A stretch of 5,242 nucleotides of DNA from Chloroflexota bacterium (GTDB lineage: Bacteria > Chloroflexota > UBA11872 > VXNJ01): NCBI GenBank assembly GCA_026708165.1, contig JAPOVO010000161.1, positions 1-5,242 on the forward strand, given 5' to 3'. Shown here in pieces: positions 1 through 5,242 of this stretch. The position numbers were made by a program, and so were the translations under genes. A model generated the notes under the pieces. It worked only from the letters and a program-made list of their open reading frames with translations, had not been told where the DNA came from and did not search any database. Numbering within the stretch: the first letter of the stretch is position 1; the number at the start of each line of letters is the position of its first letter.

Positions 1-203
1 CAATGCGCCCGGGGCGGGGGGTTGGGGATCACGTCGCCCAAATCCCAGCCGTCGAAATGGTGCAAGTCGGTCCCGCAGACGCCCGTGTATCTCACTGCGA
101 CCTGGACGTCTTCGGGCCCCGGCGTCGGGATGGGCCGATCCTCGACGCGGATGTCGCCGACGCCGTATAAGAGCGCTGCTCGCATTTGCGTGTTATCAGT
201 CAT
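1..203 (-). CDS. Zinc-type medium-chain alcohol/polyol dehydrogenase, N-terminal part (truncated by window edge)
   Basis: The minus strand reads from an ATG at 203-201 without a stop to the left edge, giving 67 complete codons. The translation begins MTDNTQMRAALLYGVGDI, followed by VEDRPIPTPGPEDVQV and then GVCGTDLHHFDGW. This is the typical N-terminal GroES-like domain of the medium-chain dehydrogenase/reductase family. In zinc members the Cys of GVCGTDLH (Cys43 here) is the first catalytic zinc ligand. The family oxidises alcohols, polyols or threonine with NAD(P) in the cytoplasm; the substrate cannot be told from this fragment. The usual GHE zinc-ligand motif is not seen before the edge: the last residues are PPPRAH. 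The start could instead be Met7, but ATG 203 has a weak upstream GGACAGG about 9 bases away and Met7 has nothing comparable. The gene is divergent from recA. A plus-strand reading of the same bases is an antisense shadow. Confidence 0.87.
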   Translation of the reverse strand, partial: MTDNTQMRAALLYGVGDIRVEDRPIPTPGPEDVQVAVRYTGVCGTDLHHFDGWDLGDVIPNPPPRAH

Positions 204-267
204 TTAACTGCGCCTGTCCAACTAACGTGCGATTGATCGGTTGTCGTGCATCGTACCTGATTCAGTT

Positions 268-287
268 TTCGCTCTCCCCGTTCGCTC
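268..287. repeat. Short direct repeat TTCGCTC-N6-TTCGCTC
   Basis: TTCGCTC occurs at 268-274 and again at 281-287, separated by six bases, in the middle of the divergent intergenic region. Paired short repeats at such a place can be regulator sites, but a 13-base offset does not match one helical turn and a chance origin is quite possible. No regulator is assigned. Confidence 0.35.
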
Positions 288-413
288 GTAATCTGGGCGG
301 CGGTGATAATGTTTGGAGCCGGCGGCGCTTTCTGCGACACGGCGCCGCTCGAACACTACTATTATCTTCTGACACACAATTCTTAGACGAGCGCGATTGG
401 GTGAGTCGCCGCT

Positions 414-422
414 AAGGGAAGG
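414..422 (+). promoter_or_regulatory. Ribosome binding site of recA
   Basis: The purine run AAGGGAAGG lies 11 bases upstream of the ATG at 434. It resembles a Shine-Dalgarno sequence with slightly long spacing. Together with the in-frame TAA at 413-415 it fixes 434 as the recA start. Confidence 0.65.
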
Positions 423-433
423 CGCGGCCGTTT

Positions 434-1456
434 ATGGGCGATCAGAAAGACAGAGCGATCGATTCGGCGATAGCCCAAATCGAAAAACGTTTCGGCAAAG
501 GCTCGATTCTCAAGATGGACGCCAATTCCTTGCCCGAGGTCGACGTAATCCCTACGGGTTCTATAGCTCTCGATCTCGCGCTTGGGGTTGGCGGCGTGCC
601 ACGGGGCCGGATCATAGAGATATTCGGACCGGAGTCATCGGGCAAGACGACCCTCGCGCAGCACATCATCGCCCAGGCCCAGAAACTCGGGGGGACCACC
701 GCCCTGATCGACGCCGAGCATGCCTTCGACCCGACCTATGCCGCGAAGTGCGGCGTAAATATCGACGAACTGCTCGTTTCCCAGCCTGGCATGGGCGAGG
801 AGGCCCTGGAGATCGCCGAGGTGCTGGTCCGAAGCGACGCAGTCGACGTGGTTGCGATCGACTCGGTGGCGGCGCTCGTTCCGCGCGCCGAGATCGAGGG
901 CGACATGGGTGATTCGCACGTGGGATTACAAGCGCGCCTGATGTCGCAAGCGTTGCGCAAGCTGACCAGCAGTATCAGCAGGTCGCGGTGCGTGGTGCTG
1001 TTTCTAAATCAGCTTCGCGAGAAGATCGGCGTCATGTTCGGCAATCCCGAGACGACCCCCGGCGGACGCGCCCTCAAGTTCTATTCGTCGGTCCGTCTCG
1101 ATATCCGCCGCGTAGGCCAGCTAAAACGCGGATCGGAAGTCATCGGCAACAAAACCCGCGTAAGAGTCGTGAAAAACAAGGTCGCCCCGCCTTTCAAGGT
1201 CTGCGAGTTCGACCTGATGTACGACGGCGGGATTTCACACCAAGGCGGACTGATCGACCTGGGCTTGCAGAACGGCATCCTCACCAAGCGGGGCGCCTTT
1301 CTGTCTTATGGGGAGACCCGCTTCGGACAGGGACGCGAGGCGGCCAGAAGATTCCTGCTTGATAACGTCGATATCGCCGAGAAGCTGGAGACGGAGATAC
1401 GCGAAGCGGCCGTCGACAACGGGCTTGAGGCCGCGCCGGTGGCTCGAGGGCGTTGA
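434..1456 (+). CDS. recA: Recombinase RecA
   Basis: This 340-residue protein is the bacterial RecA recombinase, an ATP-dependent strand-exchange protein that forms filaments on single-stranded DNA, repairs breaks and triggers LexA self-cleavage where an SOS system exists. Visible motifs are Walker A GPESSGKT (65-72), the catalytic Glu95 in DAEHAFDP, Walker B ending [10 protein letters not shown] (Asp143), DNA-binding loop L1 around EGDMGDSH (155-162), and [20 protein letters not shown] (192-211) leading into loop L2. [14 protein letters not shown] and the interface lysines of VVKNKV (Lys247, Lys249) follow. Length is close to the E. coli protein (353). The C-terminus ends in EAAPVARGR and lacks the strongly acidic tail of E. 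coli RecA. The start is set by an in-frame stop at 413-415 and AAGGGAAGG at 414-422. Downstream is a UspA-like gene rather than recX. No intein or frameshift is seen. Confidence 0.98.
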   Translation: MGDQKDRAIDSAIAQIEKRFGKGSILKMDANSLPEVDVIPTGSIALDLALGVGGVPRGRIIEIFGPESSGKTTLAQHIIAQAQKLGGTTALIDAEHAFDPTYAAKCGVNIDELLVSQPGMGEEALEIAEVLVRSDAVDVVAIDSVAALVPRAEIEGDMGDSHVGLQARLMSQALRKLTSSISRSRCVVLFLNQLREKIGVMFGNPETTPGGRALKFYSSVRLDIRRVGQLKRGSEVIGNKTRVRVVKNKVAPPFKVCEFDLMYDGGISHQGGLIDLGLQNGILTKRGAFLSYGETRFGQGREAARRFLLDNVDIAEKLETEIREAAVDNGLEAAPVARGR

Positions 1457-1459
1457 GCT

Positions 1460-1528
1460 ATGGGACCGTCGTCCCGGGAACGCGGCGTCGGGGGCTTGCA
1501 ATACGACGCGGGAAGCCGTGTGAGCTAA
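1460..1528 (+). other. Possible 22-codon leader ORF abutting the UspA gene
   Basis: In the gap after recA an ATG at 1460 opens a 22-codon frame (MGPSSRERGVGGLQYDAGSRVS) whose TAA at 1526-1528 directly touches the ATG of the next gene. GAGGG at 1446-1450, inside the recA 3' end, sits about 10 bases upstream and could serve as its ribosome binding site. If translated it could couple recA and UspA translation. The peptide is not recognised, and the frame may be chance in a GC-rich spacer. Confidence 0.2.
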
Positions 1529-1960
1529 ATGCCCAACGGCGGAGTCGTGGCGACAATCAACGGAGGCCACAACGACCATCAGGTGCTGGCCTTGGCCGCC
1601 GAGGAAGCGACGCGAACACATAGGGACCTCACGCTCCTATATGTAATCGTTGTGGGCTGGGACCGTGGACTGGACCAGTCGGAAGCTTCGGCGCTACTGC
1701 GGTGCGACGAGATCGTCGCGAGCGCGGAAGAGTATCTCAAGCTCTCCTGCGGCCGAAAAAGCGCGGAAGCGAAGATTGTGCAGGCGCGGTCGGCCGGTGG
1801 TGGGATAGTGGAACTGGCGCGGCAAATCGAGGCCGATCTGGTAGTTATCGGCACCCCCCATCATCTCGGAGACGACGCGCTTGAATTGGGGCCTACCGCC
1901 ACATACGTGCTGCAGCACGCTCCGTGCCGGGTGCTGGCCTCCTATGATCCGCTCGTTTGA
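1529..1960 (+). CDS. Universal stress protein (UspA) family protein, single domain
   Basis: This 143-residue protein has the Usp alpha/beta fold pattern: a first strand GGVVATING (4-12), a helix HQVLALAAEEATRTH, a second strand LTLLYVIVVG, and the C-terminal signature ADLVVIGTPHHLGDD (102-116) followed by ATYVLQHAPCRVLASYD. The stretch HAPCRVL is highly typical of the family. Usp proteins are small cytoplasmic stress proteins, often dimers, some of which bind ATP. The classical ATP motif G-x2-G-x9-G-S/T is degenerate here: after Gly108 the second glycine position holds His111, and the final G-S/T is Gly121-Pro122. The Asp usual at the end of strand 1 is Asn11. ATP binding is therefore doubtful. 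The start ATG directly follows a TAA; no strong Shine-Dalgarno is seen. It lies 72 bases after recA and its TGA is 14 bases before the next ATG, suggesting cotranscription. Confidence 0.9.
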   Translation: MPNGGVVATINGGHNDHQVLALAAEEATRTHRDLTLLYVIVVGWDRGLDQSEASALLRCDEIVASAEEYLKLSCGRKSAEAKIVQARSAGGGIVELARQIEADLVVIGTPHHLGDDALELGPTATYVLQHAPCRVLASYDPLV

Positions 1961-1974
1961 GCGTGTCTGAAACC

Positions 1975-3696
1975 ATGCAGGAGGACCTCGCCAAACCCTC
2001 GGTCCTGTACACGTACAAGAGCGAAGCAGTCGCGGCGAGAGGGATGCTTGCTACGAAGCATCCTCTGGCCAGCGCGGCGGGCGTCGAGATGCTGGAGGCC
2101 GGCGGCAACGCCGTAGACGCGGCGGTGGCCGCGTGTCTAGCGGTGAGCGTGGTCGAGCCCGCGATGAGCGGTATCGGCGGCGGCGGTTACATGACGATTG
2201 CGAGTGGCGGCGCCGTTAAGGCGGTCGCTTTTCCGATGCGGGCCTCCGGTTCCGCCAGCGCAGAAATGTACCGTCTTACCGGCAGAAGCGCGGTGGGTAA
2301 TTTTGGCTGGGACGAGGTCGAAGGCGACGCAAACTTGATGGGGTCGCTCTCGATTGCGGTTCCCGGCGCGGTGGCCGGGCTGTCGCTCGCGCTGGCGGAG
2401 TTTGGAACGATGTCGTGGGCCGAGGTCTGCGCTCCGGCGATAGCGCTCGCCCGCGATGGATTTCAGATCGACTGGCATGACGCGTTCGTTTTTGCCATGA
2501 ACGCTGAGCGCGTCGTCGGCAACGAAGAGGCCGCGAGAGTCTTCCTGCCCAACGGACAAACGCCTAAAGGCGACGGCGTAAACCCCGGATGGTTCAAACA
2601 ACCGCAACTCGCCGCAACGCTTCAAGCTCTGGCCGACGCGGGACCGGCCGATTTCTACAAAGGCGACGTGGGACGCGAAATCATCACCGGGATCGAGCGT
2701 GTCGGGGGCATCCTGACGCTGGAGGACTTTGCGCGATACGAGGCGAGAGTCCGGGAGCCGCTATCCGCTTCGTATCGCGACGTGATAGTAAACGTGCCCC
2801 CGTTTGCCTGCGCCGGGCCGACGACCGTACAGACATTGAACGTGTACGACCGTTTCGACGCCGCAGGCATGGGTCACATGTCGTCGGAACGGCTGCATGC
2901 GTACATTTGCGCTGCGAAGCTGGCGTTCGCCGACCGGTTCGAGTACATGGCCGATCCTGAATTCGTCGACGTTCCGTGGGAGGGGCTGGTTTCGCCGGAC
3001 TATGCCGCCGAGCGGTCCGAGGCTGTAGCGGCGGGACGGGTAACGCCTCCCGAATTCACACCGGGTGATCCATTGCGCTTTCAGACAGGCATTGGCGCTA
3101 TGGGCGGGGGCAAGGGCGCCGGGGCGTCGGGCAGCACCACGCATCTCTGCGCCGCCGACGACCAGGGGAACTTTGTCTCCCTTACCAATACGCTGATGGC
3201 TGGGTTCGGGTCCGGCGTCGTTCCCGAAGGCACCGGCGTGGTGATGAACAACGGGATGATGTGGTTCGATCCGGTGCCTGGCCGACCGAACTCGATTGCC
3301 CCGTTCAAGCAGGGCCTCAACAACATGACTCCCGCAATAGTTACGCGCGGCGGCGCGCCGTACCTGGCCGTCGGAGCGTCGGGAGGGCGGAGGATTACCA
3401 ACGCGGTCACACAGATAATGTCAAACGTAATCGACCACGGAATGGGAGTTCAGGAAGCTATCGCCGCCCCGAGAGTCGATTGCAGCACCGAATGGATATC
3501 GGTGGACGACAGGTTTTCGCCGGAGGTAATCGAGGACCTGCAGCGGCGAGGCCACGTTATGCGCCTGCTTACCCAAGCGTATTCGGCGGGATTCGCGCTC
3601 TTCGCGAGTCCGACGGCTATCTTGTGGGACGAAGACCAGCGAGTCCTGCGCGGCGGCGTGGACGTATTCCACGGAGCTGAGGCCCGAGGCCTCTAG
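1975..3696 (+). CDS. Gamma-glutamyltransferase-like Ntn-hydrolase with divergent substrate site
   Basis: A 573-residue member of the GGT/cephalosporin-acylase fold. The domain begins at GMLATKHPLASAAGVEML, then AGGNAVDAAVAA and SGIGGGGYM, all typical. The autocleavage site is SGSTTH; Thr388 (codon 3136-3138) should be the N-terminal nucleophile of the small subunit, giving about 387-residue large and 186-residue small chains. The oxyanion-hole glycines are kept in GASGGRRI (Gly470, Gly471). By alignment to E. coli GGT, however, Asn411 is Met408, Gln430 is Gly427, Asp433 is Trp430, Ser462-Ser463 are Asn449-Asn450, and the FRE motif with Arg114 reads FPM (86-88). Classical gamma-glutamyl transfer is therefore unlikely; an amidase, acylase or peptidase of unknown substrate is inferred. 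No signal peptide is seen, so it is probably cytoplasmic. The start is uncertain: TTG 1957 (overlapping the previous stop), GTG 1963 and ATG 1975 are in frame and none has a good Shine-Dalgarno; ATG is preferred. Confidence 0.92.
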   Translation: MQEDLAKPSVLYTYKSEAVAARGMLATKHPLASAAGVEMLEAGGNAVDAAVAACLAVSVVEPAMSGIGGGGYMTIASGGAVKAVAFPMRASGSASAEMYRLTGRSAVGNFGWDEVEGDANLMGSLSIAVPGAVAGLSLALAEFGTMSWAEVCAPAIALARDGFQIDWHDAFVFAMNAERVVGNEEAARVFLPNGQTPKGDGVNPGWFKQPQLAATLQALADAGPADFYKGDVGREIITGIERVGGILTLEDFARYEARVREPLSASYRDVIVNVPPFACAGPTTVQTLNVYDRFDAAGMGHMSSERLHAYICAAKLAFADRFEYMADPEFVDVPWEGLVSPDYAAERSEAVAAGRVTPPEFTPGDPLRFQTGIGAMGGGKGAGASGSTTHLCAADDQGNFVSLTNTLMAGFGSGVVPEGTGVVMNNGMMWFDPVPGRPNSIAPFKQGLNNMTPAIVTRGGAPYLAVGASGGRRITNAVTQIMSNVIDHGMGVQEAIAAPRVDCSTEWISVDDRFSPEVIEDLQRRGHVMRLLTQAYSAGFALFASPTAILWDEDQRVLRGGVDVFHGAEARGL

Positions 3697-3703
3697 CGGC
3701 TTT
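3676..3703 (+). terminator. Candidate intrinsic terminator overlapping the GGT-like stop codon
   Basis: GAGGCC (3679-3684) and GGCCTC (3688-3693) form a perfect 6-bp stem around loop CGA. Skipping one bulged T (3694), GCT (3676-3678) can pair with AGC (3695-3697), giving about 9 bp. It spans the last codons and TAG stop of the GGT-like gene. Only a three-T run (3701-3703) follows, after CGGC, so termination may be weak or factor-assisted. Confidence 0.4.
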
Positions 3704-3851
3704 CAGCAGAACCGCAGGCAAGCCCGAGCCGTATTAATTTTGGGAGCCCTGGTCGGCTGTGGATCTGATCGGGATATCGTTGATTAAGGCTTCGGAGTCT
3801 AACTTTTCGTGACCTTTCCAATTTCATGAGTTACAAGATGATTGAGACGAA
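3697..3851. other. Intergenic spacer before the DUF3179 gene, probable promoter region
   Basis: This 155-base gap is less GC-rich than its neighbours, particularly 3731-3745 and 3778-3850, and follows a candidate terminator. It therefore likely contains the promoter of the DUF3179 gene. No convincing -35/-10 pair is visible: TATTAA at 3732-3737 and TTGATT at 3780-3785 each lack a well-spaced partner. The bases just before the ATG at 3852 contain only a weak purine stretch (GAGACGA, 3844-3850), which is close to the start. Confidence 0.35.
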
Positions 3852-5234
3852 ATGCGATTCATGACGCGCCGCAGGGCGCTCGCGATGGCGGCGGGCGCAG
3901 CGGCGTCCGCTATCGCGGCTTGCAACGGGCAGTCCGCGTCCGAGCCGGTAGCGGGGGAGGGCACCGCGACGCAGACTGCGACCAGCGCCGCCAAAGCCTC
4001 CACGCCGGAGCCAGCGAAGACGCAACCGCCGGCGACCGAAGCTTCCACTCCCGAGTCGGAAAGGGCTCCCACTCAAAAGGCGGATGCCGACCCTACCCCC
4101 CGCCCGACAACGAAGGTAGTCGCTCAAGTTACGGCGACGCCGTCCGCTGTGGAGCTTGTGCCCCTTTCGAGCGCAGAGCGAGGGCTCGCCGATCAATGGA
4201 ACCGCGAGGGATGGACGACGGCGTTTTCAAAGAAAACCATCGATCTTCACGAAGTCCTATCAGGCGGCGTTACCCGAAACGGCATTCCGCCGATTCGCGA
4301 CCCTCGGTTCGTTTCGCTCGAGCGGGGAGACAGGGTCTACAACGATCTGGAGCCAGTCATAGCCTTCGATCTGAACGGCGAGGCCAGAGCATACCCGCTG
4401 CAAGTCCTCACGTGGCATGAAATCGTTAACGACGAGGTGGGGGGCGAGCCAGTGCTGATTACCTTCTGCCCGTTGTGCAACACGGCGTTGTCGTTTTTGC
4501 GGCAAGTGGACGGCCGGATATTCACGTTTGGGACGACCGGCAAGCTGCGGGCCAGCAATCTGATCATGTGGGACGAGGAGACGGAGTCTTGGTGGCAGCA
4601 GGTTACCGGCGACGCCATTGCGGGCGAAATGGCCGGATCCGAGCTTACGTTCTTGCCGTCGGCGATCGTTTCCTGGGGAGACTTCAAGTCGACCTTCCCG
4701 ACCGGCGCGGTGCTCAGCCAGAACACCGGCTATAACCGGCCTTACGGCAGAAATCCCTACAGCGGCTACGACTCCATCGAAGACACTCCGTTTCTGTTTG
4801 ACCGCAAGCTGGACGAGCGTCTGAAGCCCGTCGAGCGGGTTGTGACGGTCAGCATCGGCGGGAGCGACGCGGCCTATCCTTACCTCGAACTCGAAAAGCA
4901 GAGCGTCGTCTCCGACACCGTGGGCGGCAGGGAGATCGTGGCTTTGTGGGGGCCGGGGACGGTATCAGCGATGGACAGCAGCATTATCGTGGAATCCAGG
5001 GACGTTGGAGGCACGGGAGTCTTCGTTCCACTGGCTGATGGAAAGCGCGTAACGCTGAAATGGATGGACGGCCGCTTCGTCGACGAGGAGACGGGCAGCG
5101 AATGGAACGTGCTTGGTTTCGCCATGGCCGGACCACTCGAGGGCAAGCGTCTGGAGCCTGTCGTTCACGGGGACCATTTCTGGTTTTCGTGGGCAGCGTT
5201 CCGCCCCGAACCGAGGATCTTTAGAGTCGGGTAG
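3852..5234 (+). CDS. Tat-exported DUF3179-family lipoprotein
   Basis: This 460-residue protein starts with a twin-arginine signal, TRRRALA (5-11), a short alanine-rich hydrophobic segment, and a lipobox-like IAAC with Cys24 as probable lipidated residue. It is thus predicted to be exported folded by Tat and anchored outside the cytoplasmic membrane. Residues 25-98 are a low-complexity Thr/Ala/Pro/Glu/Ser linker. Residues about 127-453 match the DUF3179 family as I recognise it: PPIRDPRFVS, AYPLQVLTWHEIVND (180-194), ITFCPLCNTALSF (203-215), and C-terminal HGDHFWFSWAAF (439-450). The family has no established biochemical role that I know of. His189, Cys206, Cys209, His439 and His442 could form a metal or redox site; this is inference. 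The core looks like two related halves (see findings). ATG 3861 (Met4) is an alternative start that keeps the twin arginines. It is separated from the GGT-like gene by 155 bases and a hairpin, so it is likely a separate transcript. Confidence 0.93.
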   Translation: MRFMTRRRALAMAAGAAASAIAACNGQSASEPVAGEGTATQTATSAAKASTPEPAKTQPPATEASTPESERAPTQKADADPTPRPTTKVVAQVTATPSAVELVPLSSAERGLADQWNREGWTTAFSKKTIDLHEVLSGGVTRNGIPPIRDPRFVSLERGDRVYNDLEPVIAFDLNGEARAYPLQVLTWHEIVNDEVGGEPVLITFCPLCNTALSFLRQVDGRIFTFGTTGKLRASNLIMWDEETESWWQQVTGDAIAGEMAGSELTFLPSAIVSWGDFKSTFPTGAVLSQNTGYNRPYGRNPYSGYDSIEDTPFLFDRKLDERLKPVERVVTVSIGGSDAAYPYLELEKQSVVSDTVGGREIVALWGPGTVSAMDSSIIVESRDVGGTGVFVPLADGKRVTLKWMDGRFVDEETGSEWNVLGFAMAGPLEGKRLEPVVHGDHFWFSWAAFRPEPRIFRVG

Positions 5235-5242
5235 CTCACGTG

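Larger units (their letters stand above)
204..433. promoter_or_regulatory. Divergent intergenic region between dehydrogenase gene and recA
   Basis: This 230-base gap must hold promoters for both the minus-strand dehydrogenase and plus-strand recA. No strong consensus promoter is visible. Possible recA -10 elements are TATTAT at 360-365 and GATAAT at 305-310; the latter has only a poor -35 (TTCGCT, 281-286, 18-base spacer). A search by eye for LexA sites found a lone CGAAC half-site at 350-354 without its partner, and no CTGT-N8-ACAG or GTTC-N7-GTTC. The region is less GC-rich than the flanking genes. An open frame across 227-415 is in the recA frame but closes with TAA at 413-415, so recA cannot extend upstream. 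Confidence 0.45.

Noticed and set aside
11..27. G-quadruplex in the G-rich tract at the left edge
   Set aside because: There are only three G-tracts of three or more with separating bases, not four, so a stable three-layer quadruplex is not supported.
22..207. 61-codon plus-strand open frame at the left end
   Set aside because: It is antisense to the dehydrogenase N-terminus, which has clear family motifs.
350..363. CGAAC at 350-354 as a LexA (Gram-positive type) box
   Set aside because: The partner half-site GTTCG is absent at the required spacing (359-363 reads CTATT).
227..415. 62-codon open frame in the intergenic region upstream of recA
   Set aside because: Starts with GTG, has no ribosome binding site or family resemblance, and fills the promoter region.
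397..912. 171-codon plus-strand open frame overlapping the start of recA
   Set aside because: It lies in another frame of recA, is rich in Arg/Gly/Asp as expected for a GC-rich out-of-frame reading, and resembles no family.
1462..1475. GGGAC-CGTC-GTCCC hairpin after recA as a terminator
   Set aside because: Only 5 bp and no T-run follows, so it is not supported as an intrinsic terminator.
2137..2625. 162-codon minus-strand open frame inside the GGT-like gene
   Set aside because: Antisense shadow of a well-supported coding region, with no recognisable domain.
3842..4420. 192-codon plus-strand open frame overlapping the DUF3179 N-terminus
   Set aside because: Out-of-frame reading of the signal peptide, linker and start of the core; Arg-rich composition and no motifs, whereas the chosen frame has a Tat signal and DUF3179 motifs.

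Overview
The window is gene-dense, high-GC bacterial chromosome (roughly 60% GC by eye) with no mobile elements, CRISPR arrays, tRNA or rRNA. It carries the 5' end of one minus-strand gene (a zinc-type medium-chain dehydrogenase, running off the left edge) and four complete plus-strand genes: recA, a UspA-like stress protein, a gamma-glutamyltransferase-fold (GGT-like) Ntn-hydrolase, and a Tat-exported DUF3179 lipoprotein.

Layout. Positions 1-203 (minus) encode the N-terminal GroES-like domain of the dehydrogenase. Positions 204-433 are a divergent intergenic region with a recA ribosome binding site and a short direct repeat. recA (434-1456), the UspA gene (1529-1960) and the GGT-like gene (from about 1975 to 3696) run in the same direction with gaps of 72 and about 14 bases, so they are a plausible operon. 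A hairpin overlaps the GGT-like stop codon. A 155-base, somewhat AT-richer spacer (3697-3851) separates it from the DUF3179 gene (3852-5234), which ends 8 bases before the right edge.

Organism. Nothing here fixes the taxonomy. A TAT-lipoprotein DUF3179 protein, a cytoplasmic GGT-like acylase and a GC-rich recA not followed by recX would suit a Chloroflexota (Dehalococcoidia/SAR202-like) or similar environmental bacterium. This is a guess from gene content, not a sequence placement.

Working together. recA and the UspA gene could share a stress-related transcript. The dehydrogenase, the GGT-like hydrolase and the DUF3179 lipoprotein have no evident shared pathway. No obviously new multi-gene system is visible. 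The most interesting points are within proteins: the GGT-like enzyme keeps its autocatalytic threonine but has lost nearly all classical gamma-glutamyl-binding residues, and the DUF3179 protein appears to be an internal duplication with its Cys pair in one half and its HxxH motif in the other.
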